Source: Desulfuromonadales bacterium
GTDB taxonomy: Bacteria > Desulfobacterota > Desulfuromonadia > Desulfuromonadales > JAGXHI01
NCBI GenBank assembly: GCA_024636295.1
Contig: JAGXHI010000055.1
Coordinates: 16,733 to 80,732 of the forward strand
DNA length: 64,000 nt
Direction: 5' to 3'
Below are positions 43,118 through 51,271 of this stretch, piece after piece (positions within the stretch are counted from its first letter, which is position 1; each line of letters opens with the position of its first letter). The notes under the pieces were generated by a model. The model saw nothing but the letters and a program-made list of their open reading frames with translations. It made no database searches and had not been told where the DNA came from. The position numbers were made by a program, and so were the translations under genes.

Positions 43118-43432
43118 GAAGAATCGCGGATGATGGGCTCCCGAGGACCGGAGCCGCGGATACTCGGCAAAAATCCGATGCGGAGGAGGCGTGGAAACTC
43201 GAGCCCGTAGAGCCGGTAGAGGAGCGGGAAAAAAATCTGGCCGAGTTGAAGGAGGAGGAGCCGTTTCAGGTATTGAATGAGCCGGCCGGGCCTCGAGAAG
43301 ATGATTCGGAAAAGCTCTGAACTGCCGGGCCGGAAAGTGAAGGAGAACCCATGGATGCCGGACAATGTCCGGCACCAGCTCAAAGGCGTTCCTTGAACGG
43401 AAAACTGCAGGCCTCGAAAGGCACTGCAGCCG
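43118..43432. other. Stretch with an acidic open frame but no supported gene
   Basis: A plus-strand frame (43057-43320) ends with Glu-rich sequence EPVEEREKNLAELKEEEP, but its ATG lies inside the preceding gene and there is no SD. It may be a decayed or atypical small acidic protein. Nothing else was seen before the ppc stop at 43433. Confidence 0.3.
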
Positions 43433-46219
43433 TCAGCCGGTATTCCGCAGACCGGAGGCGATTCCATGAATTGTGGCGGCAAGCACGTAATCGAGCTCCT
43501 CTCCCTCCTCGCCCGAACGCTTGCGCCTGAGCAGCTCGATCTGAATCAGGCTCATGGGATCGACATAGGGGTTGCGCAGCCGCAGTGAACGATCCAGATC
43601 CGGATTTTCCTCCAGAAGTCGCGACTGACCCGTGACCTCAAGGACCATCCGGCGCGTGCTGTAATATTCCTCCTCGATCATGGAGAAAACCCGCTCCCGC
43701 AAACTTTCATCCTCCACCAATCCGGAATAGAGTTTCGCCAGCGGGAGATCGACCTTTGTGAGGGCCATCTCGACGTTCCGGATCATATCGTTGAAGAAAA
43801 GAAAACGGCTCATCATCTCCTTCAGCAGCTCTTTTTGGTCATCGCCTTTTGAGGCAAACTTTTCCAGGGCGTAGCCTACGCCGAACCAGCCGGGGATAAC
43901 GTGGCGACTTTGGATCCAGCCGAACCCCCATGGGATGGCCCGCAGATCTTCCAGCCCGCGGGTATCCCGTCGACGGGAAGGGCGGGATCCGATTTTGGCA
44001 AGCTCGAATTCCTGGACGGGGGTGGCCTGTTGAAAATAGGGCAGAATGTCCGGGTTCTCCGCTATTTTTGCCCGGTAAAAGGAAAAGGACGTCTCGGCCA
44101 TTTCGTCCATGGCCAATTCCCAGGCGGGCTCGGCCGCCGTACCGGGGAGGTGGGGCCTTGAGAGAGCCTCCAGCGAGGCCGCTGTCATCAGCTCCAGACT
44201 TCGGGCGGCTAGAGACGGATCCGCATATTTGAAATTGATGACTTCTCCCTGTTCTGTAATTTTCAATGCGCCGGAGAAGGCGCCGCGAGGCTGCGAGACG
44301 ATGGCCCGGTGCGTTGGTCCGCCGCCCCGGCCGACAGTTCCGCCCCGGCCGTGAAAGAGACTCAGTCGCACGTTGCATTCCGAGGCAACCCGATGCAGGG
44401 CGCGATGGGCCTTGAAGATCTCCCAACTGCTGGTCAACATGCCGCCGTCCTTGTTCGAATCGGAATAGCCGAGCATGACCTCCTGCCTGCGTTCCCAGGA
44501 ATCAAGGTAGGGAGCGAAGCCGTCAGACATCCACAAGGTGCGGCAGATTTCCGGCGCCCGCCGCAAATCCTGAATGGATTCGAAGAGCGGCACCGGCATG
44601 AGACCGGGATCCTTTTCTCCTCCTGCCGCTCGGATGCCGCACAGTTCCATAAGCCACAGAAGGGACAAAACGTCCTCCGTCGCCGACGCCCCGCTGATCA
44701 CATAACTGCGGATCGCCTCGGGCGGATAATGCTTCTTGATCTCCGCCAGGGTTCGCAGGGTCTCCACCAGATCGGTGGTCTCCCGGGACGGCGGGGGAGG
44801 CGGATCGGTCGGAGACTCCCCTTTCAGCCGAGCTCCTGCGGCAAGTTCGGCCACGGCCCGGGAATGAATGCGTGCGTGCTGGCGGATATCCAGCGTGTGG
44901 AGATGAAAACCGAAGGTCTCGACACGGCGCAGGAAAGGCGTTAGATACTGACGAATCAGCCTCCTGCCGCCGTTCTGCTCGAGACTTTCTCGAATCAGGC
45001 AAAGATCCGAGGCAAATTCCCGGGCATCAGGGTATGCGTCCGGGTGCTGCGGATCGGAAAGAGAAAGTCGCAGGCGGTAGCGCATAAAATGAATCAGGCG
45101 ACGGTAAAGTTCGCAATCGGGGAAGAAGCCTGCCTCCGCTGCGGCGGGGGCGTATTCGGCGGCATACCTGTCGATTTTTCGCCCGAGAGATGGGGATGCG
45201 GTGATCCGGCAGGTGGATGGAGAGAGAAGACTGCGAAGGTCTTCCAGATCGTCGAGATATCGGGCTAAAATGGTTTCGCGCGCTCTCTGCAGAGCCATTC
45301 GGGTCGATTCCGGGGTGACGAAGGGATTTCCATCACGGTCGCCGCCGATCCAGGAACCGAAGCGTACAAGGCGGGGAAGATCCGCCGGTTCCGGTCCATC
45401 TCCGAACACCTCCCTCAGGGCGGATGCCGCGTCTTCGTAGAAAGAAGGCAGAGGCTCGATCAATGACCCCGGATAATGATCGAGTCCCATTTTCACTTCA
45501 TCGCTAACGGAGGGCTGGCGACGACGAACCTCGTCGGATTGCCAGAGCGCGGTGATTTCGGCCAGAATCGCCTGCTGACGGTCGGCGGCTTCCTGATCGG
45601 TCAGAGGCAGACTGTCAAGCTCTTCGAGAATTCGGGCGATCCGCCGTCTTTTTGTGCGAACGACCCGGCGGGCCACTTCCGTGGGATGTGCGGTGAAAAC
45701 GGGAACGATATCGACCTGCGCGAGCCACTCCAATATCCTGGGGACATCCAGTCCGGTTTCTTTAAGGCGTATCAGCGTGCCGCGCAGGGATCCAGGTTTA
45801 TCTTCAATTCTCTGGGCAAGCCGGGCCGTGCGGCGACGCTTGCGATGATTGGCTTCCGCCAGATTGGTCAGTTCGAAAAAAATGGCAAAAGCTTTGATGA
45901 TCTGATGAGCGTCGTTCAGGGAAAGATTCCGAATGATCCGCATTGCCTGATCCTGGAGTTCCCGCTCGGCTGCAGGTGTTTGCCCGGACAGGTTTTCACC
46001 ATCATCGGACAAATCCCGTTGACGGATGGTCAGGCGTCGCAGATCCTCCTCGATTTCGAAGATCCGCTTGCCGGCCTGCTCCCTGATGACGATGCCGAGC
46101 AGGTTGCCAAGGGAACGGACGTCTCGCCGTAGCGGGCGCTCACGTACGTCCTCTTCGAAACTGATCAGCTCGTTCAGGCGTTCACTCTGATCCGGGGCGA
46201 CCCAGAAGAGCTCTTCCAT
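43433..46219 (-). CDS. ppc: Phosphoenolpyruvate carboxylase
   Basis: A 928-residue enzyme, normal length. It carboxylates PEP to oxaloacetate with bicarbonate and feeds the TCA cycle. Conserved motifs are VFTAHPTEVARR (the catalytic His), GYSDSNKDGG, FHGRGGTVGRGGGPTH (the loop with the PEP-binding and mobile residues) and QPRGAFSGALKITEQGEVI. The C-terminal ...HGIASGLRNTG carries the allosteric and C-terminal Gly signature of bacterial PEPC. It starts at 46219 with a GGGGGGAA sequence upstream as a plausible SD. A terminator of the preceding tatA gene separates it from upstream transcription. Confidence 0.95.
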   Translation of the reverse strand: MEELFWVAPDQSERLNELISFEEDVRERPLRRDVRSLGNLLGIVIREQAGKRIFEIEEDLRRLTIRQRDLSDDGENLSGQTPAAERELQDQAMRIIRNLSLNDAHQIIKAFAIFFELTNLAEANHRKRRRTARLAQRIEDKPGSLRGTLIRLKETGLDVPRILEWLAQVDIVPVFTAHPTEVARRVVRTKRRRIARILEELDSLPLTDQEAADRQQAILAEITALWQSDEVRRRQPSVSDEVKMGLDHYPGSLIEPLPSFYEDAASALREVFGDGPEPADLPRLVRFGSWIGGDRDGNPFVTPESTRMALQRARETILARYLDDLEDLRSLLSPSTCRITASPSLGRKIDRYAAEYAPAAAEAGFFPDCELYRRLIHFMRYRLRLSLSDPQHPDAYPDAREFASDLCLIRESLEQNGGRRLIRQYLTPFLRRVETFGFHLHTLDIRQHARIHSRAVAELAAGARLKGESPTDPPPPPSRETTDLVETLRTLAEIKKHYPPEAIRSYVISGASATEDVLSLLWLMELCGIRAAGGEKDPGLMPVPLFESIQDLRRAPEICRTLWMSDGFAPYLDSWERRQEVMLGYSDSNKDGGMLTSSWEIFKAHRALHRVASECNVRLSLFHGRGGTVGRGGGPTHRAIVSQPRGAFSGALKITEQGEVINFKYADPSLAARSLELMTAASLEALSRPHLPGTAAEPAWELAMDEMAETSFSFYRAKIAENPDILPYFQQATPVQEFELAKIGSRPSRRRDTRGLEDLRAIPWGFGWIQSRHVIPGWFGVGYALEKFASKGDDQKELLKEMMSRFLFFNDMIRNVEMALTKVDLPLAKLYSGLVEDESLRERVFSMIEEEYYSTRRMVLEVTGQSRLLEENPDLDRSLRLRNPYVDPMSLIQIELLRRKRSGEEGEELDYVLAATIHGIASGLRNTG

Positions 46220-46270
46220 AAAATTCCCCCCGTGAAAAGGAAAAGAAACACGAAGAACAGGTCAGGAATT

Positions 46271-46294
46271 AAAAAGCCCGCCAGTGTGGCGGGC
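46271..46294 (-). terminator. Rho-independent terminator after tatA
   Basis: On the minus strand GCCCGCC, loop ACACT, GGCGGGC is followed by TTTTTAATTCC. It lies immediately after the tatA stop and before ppc. Confidence 0.85.
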
Positions 46295-46319
46295 CGGAAG
46301 CGAAAGAGAAAAAGAAAAA

Positions 46320-46514
46320 TCAGTCTTCTTTTTCCTTGTCCTCAATGCGCTGGTTCTCTTCCTCCGATTCCTCGTCGGAATCACTCATTCCTTTTTTGAA
46401 ATTCCGCATGCCTTTCCCGAGTGCACCGCCGACCTGGGGCAGTTTGCCGGCGCCGAAGATAATCAGCACCAGAACAAGAATGATGATGAGTTCCTGAGGT
46501 CCCAGTCCGAACAT
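46320..46514 (-). CDS. tatA: TatA/TatE-type twin-arginine translocase subunit
   Basis: A 64-residue protein from the Met at 46514 ([20 protein letters not shown]), preceded by AGGAGA about 11 bases upstream. The single helix is followed by the hinge and amphipathic helix [20 protein letters not shown], with the conserved FG, then a strongly acidic tail ([12 protein letters not shown]). This is TatA/E by pattern; the TatC gene is not in view. TatA forms the pore for folded proteins with twin-arginine signals. A longer in-frame start at 46562 is unlikely because it would precede the conserved MFG. Confidence 0.9.
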   Translation of the reverse strand: MFGLGPQELIIILVLVLIIFGAGKLPQVGGALGKGMRNFKKGMSDSDEESEEENQRIEDKEKED

Positions 46515-46651
46515 GGTCAATGTGTCTCCTGAAGAGGGTTGAAATCTCCTCAAAGAATACACCGGCTGCGGAAAAATGGCAATGGGGACCTTTCCGGATC
46601 GGAAAAAATGGGGAGTTAACGCCGAAAGCGTATGAAAAAGAAGAATAAATC

Positions 46652-46684
46652 AAAAAAAAGGGAAGAGGCGTTTCGCCTCTCCCC
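46652..46684 (-). terminator. Rho-independent terminator after the DUF3373 gene
   Basis: On the minus strand GGGGAGAGGCG, loop AAA, CGCCTCTTCCC (one bulge) followed by TTTTTTTTGATTTATTC. It ends the cytochrome-DUF3373 transcript. Confidence 0.9.
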
Positions 46685-46708
46685 TGGCGGAGCCACAGAA
46701 GCTTCGGC

Positions 46709-48301
46709 TCAGAAATTCACGGTCAGGGAGGCGTAGGCGTCCCAGGCCTTGTCGAAAGTGGGGAAGGTCGCCGGCACTTTTCCGTTCTGGACGTCCTCGA
46801 TCTTGTGGGGCGCTCCCACAGGAACGCCGCTGCCGGTATACTCGTAATCATAGTAAATGGCCCCCACCTTGATGAACATATTGGGATTTATGTCGAAGAG
46901 GTAATATGCTTCCCCGACATGCCCGCGGGTGGCCAGTTTGCTCCCCAGCAGATCGTCCTGTGCCTGGGTGAAGGCGAACCAGTATTTGGAACCCCAGTTG
47001 TATTCCAGCCCCAGTTTGCCAAAAGGAGCAGGAATCTGCACGCCTGCATAGACGGAAAAACCGTCCTTTTCATCGTCGCTCGCGGCTTCCATGACCGGGG
47101 TTTCGGGGGTGCCGTTGCCGTCGAGATCGGCAAAGTTCACGATTTCGGCGTCCGTCAGGAGTCCTCCGAAGCCGAAGTCGCTGATCTTCCCGTTCGGCTT
47201 GGTGTGGTTCCAGCCGAGGGACGCGAACCATTTGAGGCCATTCTCTTCCTCCCGGGCGTATCCGACTCCTCCCAGGATCATGTCGCCGATATTTTCCGAG
47301 GCGGCGAGCCGGGCAACGACCGGGAACTGCTGGTTGTTGAAGGCCGGAACCGGCACGGGGACCGCGGCCAGACCTTTGAAGCCGTCCGTAATATCCAGGG
47401 CATAAAAGGCCGTAAACTGCAGGAAATTGGTTCCGTCATTGAGCGCATCGATGTTAAAGCCCCCGAGGTGCACGTCCTCGACATCGGCGATGGGAGATCG
47501 GGGCTGATCAAAAGTTCCGTTGCCCCAGTCGGACTCGTATCCCTGCCCATAGCAGAAGCGCACGACCTGTCCCTCGATTCCCGTGATCTCGCCGAGCCTG
47601 TAGCCGAGAGTCAGGCCGTCGAAATTGAAATTGACGAGGTGACCGGAAGGGGTGCCGCCCCGCATTTCATTTTCTCTGAAATTGGTGGGGGTCCCGTAGG
47701 TGGAGGGGCGCCGCCCGATGGAAAGATAAAAATTGCTTCCCGCGATATCCTTCCAGTCGAAGTAGGCCCTTTCGACCCGGAGCCAATCACCCGTTGGATT
47801 CCCGCCGTTGGTGCCGTCCATGGTGACGTGGTTGAAACCGTCGAAAGCCTGGACTCCGGTGGAATCCCCCCAGTTTTTGAACATCAGAAGGCGCCCGGCA
47901 AAATTGACGTTCTTGTAAACCTTGGCATTCATCCCGAGGCGAAGCCGGGTGGTGTACATGATATCGTTGTCGTAATCGAATTTCTCCGGTCTGGCCAGGG
48001 GGTTTCCGTCCATGCCGATAGCCGGAATTCCCCCGAAAGCTTCGGACATCTGACTGGAGAGAAGCGCTCCGGGATTGACCACGCCGTCTATGGCGTGCAG
48101 GCTCATGGCTTCGGTGCGGAGATCGCCGGACCATTGAATACGGTCGAGCGTGGAATGTCGCTCGTTCTTGTCGACTCGCCCGCTCAGGTAGTCGATCTCT
48201 TCCCAGAGTTCTTTGATTTTTTCTTCGACAGTAGGTTCGGCCAGAACCACGGTCGGGAAAAGACAGACCACCGCCAACAAAATGGCTAAAATGTTACGCA
48301 T
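46709..48301 (-). CDS. DUF3373 outer-membrane beta-barrel protein
   Basis: A 530-residue protein. A signal peptide (ILAILLAVVCLFPTVVLA) precedes a short coiled coil (VEEKIKELWEEIDYLSGRVD) and a long beta-strand-rich barrel with repeated amphipathic segments (RLRLGMNAKVYKNVNFAGRL, LSIGRRPSTYGTPT, FMIKVGAIYYDYEYTG-like sequence near the end). A terminal aromatic residue, Phe, fits OMP insertion. DUF3373 proteins are common in Desulfuromonadales, often near c-type cytochromes, and are presumed porins. The cytochrome gene lies 62 bases upstream, in the same transcription unit. Confidence 0.85.
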   Translation of the reverse strand: MRNILAILLAVVCLFPTVVLAEPTVEEKIKELWEEIDYLSGRVDKNERHSTLDRIQWSGDLRTEAMSLHAIDGVVNPGALLSSQMSEAFGGIPAIGMDGNPLARPEKFDYDNDIMYTTRLRLGMNAKVYKNVNFAGRLLMFKNWGDSTGVQAFDGFNHVTMDGTNGGNPTGDWLRVERAYFDWKDIAGSNFYLSIGRRPSTYGTPTNFRENEMRGGTPSGHLVNFNFDGLTLGYRLGEITGIEGQVVRFCYGQGYESDWGNGTFDQPRSPIADVEDVHLGGFNIDALNDGTNFLQFTAFYALDITDGFKGLAAVPVPVPAFNNQQFPVVARLAASENIGDMILGGVGYAREEENGLKWFASLGWNHTKPNGKISDFGFGGLLTDAEIVNFADLDGNGTPETPVMEAASDDEKDGFSVYAGVQIPAPFGKLGLEYNWGSKYWFAFTQAQDDLLGSKLATRGHVGEAYYLFDINPNMFIKVGAIYYDYEYTGSGVPVGAPHKIEDVQNGKVPATFPTFDKAWDAYASLTVNF

Positions 48302-48363
48302 TGCTTTTGCCTCCTCAACGAACGGAAAAAGAAAATCAGAATTGAAAAACGATCTCTAGACGA

Positions 48364-48690
48364 TCAACCGCAGGTCTGGGGCTGGGGAGAATCGACGGCG
48401 TGATCATGGAGAAACTGGTTGATGTCCAGAAGATCCTGTTCGGAAATGTTCTCCAGAACTTCAGGCTTATTGCGGTGCTTGTCCCTGCTGAAGAAACGGT
48501 CCCACTGGGCCTGGGTCTTGTTCATGGGAGTGACTTCCCCACCTTCGTCCCCTGCCGAATGACAGACTTTGCAACTTTTCTTGTACAGGTATTTGCCTTT
48601 CTTCGGATTTCCGCCTTCGATTGCGAACGCGGGTGCTGCAAGGCAGACGATCAGTGAAATTACAGCTGTGATTTTTACCATCTCTTTCAT
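48364..48690 (-). CDS. Monoheme c-type cytochrome (class I-like)
   Basis: A 108-residue exported protein. Signal peptide (ITAVISLIVCLAAPAFA), then a single heme-binding motif SCKVCHSAGDEGG (C40, C43, H44), and a possible Met axial ligand in TPMNKTQAQW about 12 residues later. A C-terminal Cys (PQTCG) is unusual. Presumably a periplasmic electron carrier. The gene leads a two-gene unit with the DUF3373 OMP. GGAGG lies 4 bases upstream of the ATG at 48690. Confidence 0.85.
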   Translation of the reverse strand: MKEMVKITAVISLIVCLAAPAFAIEGGNPKKGKYLYKKSCKVCHSAGDEGGEVTPMNKTQAQWDRFFSRDKHRNKPEVLENISEQDLLDINQFLHDHAVDSPQPQTCG

Positions 48691-48999
48691 ACGACCTCCA
48701 TTCTGCTGATGTTCGGTTGGTTGATATCCACTCCTTCGGATTACTTAAACATGAAGGAAGTGTAATATGGTAAAAGAACAATAATGGACTATATGGAATT
48801 CACAATTCATGCCATAAGGGTGGCCACTCGCAAAATTCAGATATTATGCGGTAATTGCAATGAGTGCCTGGAAAGCGAAGTCGTTTTGGTCCGGGGAGAA
48901 AAAAGACAGGGTGTGGCCATTTGACGAAACATTCAGTGATATGGCGGAAAGGATGGGGAACGGCAGGAGAAAAAACGGATTACGAGTTGATCCGGCTCT
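48691..48999. other. Intergenic region between the cytochrome and radical SAM genes
   Basis: No gene is seen. It should hold the minus-strand promoter of the cytochrome-DUF3373 unit, in the AT-rich stretch near 48750-48800, and the 3' end of the radical SAM transcript. No clear hexamers or terminator could be assigned by eye. Confidence 0.3.
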
Positions 49000-50034
49000 T
49001 CAGAAGAAGCACTGGGGATCGTGGGCGAGATAATCGGCCCGCCCCAGGTTTGCCGAAGAGGCATAAGCGATTGCCCGGCAGCCTCTGCAGAGCGCCCATT
49101 TTTCGCAGCGCCCACAATTGCCTCCGTAGCGGGTTTTGTCGCGAAGGGCGGCCAGAACCTCCGATTCCGACCAGATTTCGCGGAGCGAATCTCTTCGGAT
49201 GTTTCCCAGGGGAACTTCCAGTCGCCGACAAGGGAGCACCGTGCCATCCGGCAGGATAGTCAATCCGGAAACACCTGCGGAACAGCCGCCGAGCGGGAAA
49301 TCGCCGTCTTTTTCGATGGTGTCGTTACGCAGGCAGGCCGCAACCGGGTCCCCGGTGACAATCTCCAGTCCGGACAGGTCCAATGCAAAGAGATCGCGGC
49401 AGATCGCCTCGAATTTCTCGGCCGGAAGCATCCGGTCCTCCAGGTCGCACCCTCTTCCCGAGGGCACCAGACGTGAGAATCCCAGGCGCTGCACGCCCAG
49501 ATCGATTGCGAGGTCGATCATGTCATCCAGGCAGGGTGCATTGATCTCCGAAAGAGTGAGATTGAGGGTGACGGGAAGACCGGTATCCAGTACGTGGTTG
49601 ACACCGCAGATTGCTGCATCGAAGCTGCCGCGGCCGCGAATCGCTTCATGCACCTTTTGGGTCCCTTCAAGGCTGATCTGCACGCCGCTCACGCTGGATT
49701 TTTTCAGCAGGTCGGCCCACCACCGGTCGATCAGTGTGCCGTTTGTCAGCAGATAAATGGAAAAACCATTCTCCCGAAGGAGGTTGAGAATGGAAGGGAG
49801 GTTCTCTTGGAGGAGAGGTTCGCCGCCTGTGATATTGAAACTCGGTCGGAAGTCGACGCCATAGGATGCGGACCAGGAGCGCAGGAGATCCGCGCATTCA
49901 TCGATAAAATCCACGGATTCCTCGAAGGAAAGGTCGTCTCCTTCATGCCCGTTCTGATAGCAGTGGCTGCAGCGCAGGTTGCAGCGCTCAGTGAGGTGCC
50001 ACTGAAAAAAAAAGTCAAAAGGGTGATTTTTCAT
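49000..50034 (-). CDS. Radical SAM/SPASM protein, probable peptide maturase
   Basis: A 344-residue protein. FQWHLTERCNLRCSHCYQNG carries the radical SAM CX3CX2C motif (C18, C22, C25), and FNITGGEPLLQENLP is the GGEP-type SAM motif. The C-terminal SPASM domain is complete in pattern: CSAGVSGLTILPDGTVLPC, then a CGRCEKWALCRGC cluster and a final AHDPQC. SPASM radical SAM enzymes bind extra [4Fe-4S] clusters and usually modify ribosomally made peptides, or mature proteins. Upstream are short peptide-like frames (50087-50235) and a hairpin. The start at 50034 overlaps the stop of a 62-residue frame by four bases (ATGA). Confidence 0.85.
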   Translation of the reverse strand: MKNHPFDFFFQWHLTERCNLRCSHCYQNGHEGDDLSFEESVDFIDECADLLRSWSASYGVDFRPSFNITGGEPLLQENLPSILNLLRENGFSIYLLTNGTLIDRWWADLLKKSSVSGVQISLEGTQKVHEAIRGRGSFDAAICGVNHVLDTGLPVTLNLTLSEINAPCLDDMIDLAIDLGVQRLGFSRLVPSGRGCDLEDRMLPAEKFEAICRDLFALDLSGLEIVTGDPVAACLRNDTIEKDGDFPLGGCSAGVSGLTILPDGTVLPCRRLEVPLGNIRRDSLREIWSESEVLAALRDKTRYGGNCGRCEKWALCRGCRAIAYASSANLGRADYLAHDPQCFF

Positions 50035-50056
50035 GTGTGTTTTCGCGAATGGATCC

Positions 50057-50081
50057 GGCGGGGAATCGCCGATCCCCCGCC
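50057..50081 (-). other. Hairpin between the peptide frames and the radical SAM gene
   Basis: GGCGGGG and CCCCGCC form a perfect 7-bp stem with an 11-base loop. It lies 6 bases after the stop of the PLVSG-ending frame. No T-tract follows, so it may attenuate or protect rather than terminate. Confidence 0.65.
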
Positions 50082-50086
50082 TTCCT

Positions 50087-50235
50087 TTAGCCGCTGACCA
50101 GCGGCTTCAGCTTCCGCTCTTTCAGCTGTTTCACTTCCGGCACATTCTGCCGGCCCGACCGGCTTCTGCTTCTTTTTGCCGATTCCAGAAAATCTCTTCA
50201 TTTTTGAGTGTTCTGCCATTCGGGTCTCTTCGCAT
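50087..50235 (-). pseudogene. Candidate short peptide precursor gene, apparently frameshifted
   Basis: The strongest ribosome site in the region (GGAGGTG at 50242-50248) precedes the ATG at 50235, which opens a 34-codon frame: MRRDPNGRTLKNEEIFWNRQ, then KEAEAGRAGRMCRK and a stop at 50131-50133. The adjacent frame continues from there with RQNVPEVKQLKERKLKPLVSG and stops at 50087. One extra G in the GGG near 50153 would join them into a 49-residue basic peptide ending PLVSG. A third frame (62 residues, 50031-50219) overlaps the radical SAM start but has a poor SD. A precursor role for the SPASM enzyme is inference. Confidence 0.4.
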
Positions 50236-50470
50236 CGTCTTCACCTCCTCTCCTGTCCGGATTGGACAAACATATCGGAAGGGGCGATATAAAAAGATTC
50301 CTTGTACAGCTAGAATCTATATGAGGGAGAGTCCTTGTCAAGGCGTCGCTGAAAACTGATTTTCAGCCGCTCCCAGCGACGAATTGAGCGTTCCACCTTC
50401 CCCGTCCGGTCATTCTGTGCTATTTTTTATTATGCGTTGATTACCTGGACCTTTACAGCCGGAAGATTGC

Positions 50471-51217
50471 ATGAAAAATGGAAATCTAAAAAAAATCAGG
50501 GGTATCCTTTTCGACCTGGACGGAACTCTTTTACAGGTGGAGATGAAGGAATTCATTCCCGACTATTTGAAAGCTCTCTCCCACTGTTTCAGCGATCTTG
50601 CGGACAGCCGAATTTTTTCGAGGGCCGTTCTGGATGCTACCTTCGCCCTTCTGCGGCGGGAGAGAAACGGCCGGACCAACCGCGAATTTTTCCTGGAATC
50701 CATCAGCCGAAGCCTGAATATTCCTGCTGCTCTGGTTGCCGATCGCCTGGACGAATTCTGTGGCAACGGCCTGGACGCACTGGCCCCCCATATCCGGCCC
50801 CTGCCCCTGGCGCGCAGAATCCTGCAGCGATGCGTCGATCGTGATCTGCAGGTGGTTCTGGCGACCAACCCCGTTTTTCCCCGGCCCGTTGTCGATGCGC
50901 GCCTGAGATGGGGGAATCTTCTGGATTTTCCATTTCGCATCGTCAGCAGCATAGAGAACAGCCACTGCTGTAAGCCCAGTCCCGCCTTTTTCCATGACAT
51001 TCTGGAGGAAACAGGACTTCTCCCAGAGGAATGCGTCATGGTCGGAAACGACACCGAACACGATCTCGCGGCCAAGGAGGCGGGACTTGTCACTTTTCTT
51101 GTGGACACCTGGATGGTCGATCGCTGCGGTGGGGATTTCCAGGCGGATTTTCGCGGCGGGCATCAGGATCTTTTCAGGTTTCTGGGGCAGGTGGGTTCTT
51201 CCGGGGTATTAAATTGA
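50471..51217 (+). CDS. HAD-superfamily hydrolase
   Basis: A 248-residue protein. Motif I GILFDLDGTLLQVEMKEF holds the nucleophile Asp (about 16). The cap is all-helical (about 25-100). VVLATNPVFPRPV is the motif II region, CCKPSPAFF motif III with Lys, and CVMVGNDTEHDLAAKEAG motif IV. It is a phosphatase-type HAD of the beta-phosphoglucomutase/Gph class, with substrate unknown. GGAAG lies upstream of the ATG at 50471. It is divergent from the radical SAM gene; the HtrA gene starts 54 bases after it. Confidence 0.88.
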   Translation: MKNGNLKKIRGILFDLDGTLLQVEMKEFIPDYLKALSHCFSDLADSRIFSRAVLDATFALLRRERNGRTNREFFLESISRSLNIPAALVADRLDEFCGNGLDALAPHIRPLPLARRILQRCVDRDLQVVLATNPVFPRPVVDARLRWGNLLDFPFRIVSSIENSHCCKPSPAFFHDILEETGLLPEECVMVGNDTEHDLAAKEAGLVTFLVDTWMVDRCGGDFQADFRGGHQDLFRFLGQVGSSGVLN

Positions 51218-51271
51218 CATAACTTCTTTTTTTCGTTACCCTTCCTCTGTTTTTCAGCGAGGTTCGAGAGG

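Noticed and set aside
46805..48289. 494-residue plus-strand open frame opposite the DUF3373 gene
   Set aside because: Antisense to a signal-peptide-bearing OMP gene that is followed by its own terminator; no domains.
50031..50219. 62-residue frame whose stop overlaps the radical SAM start (ATGA)
   Set aside because: The overlap is attractive, but the start has a poor SD and a better-supported start lies 16 bases upstream in another frame. Not called as a separate gene.
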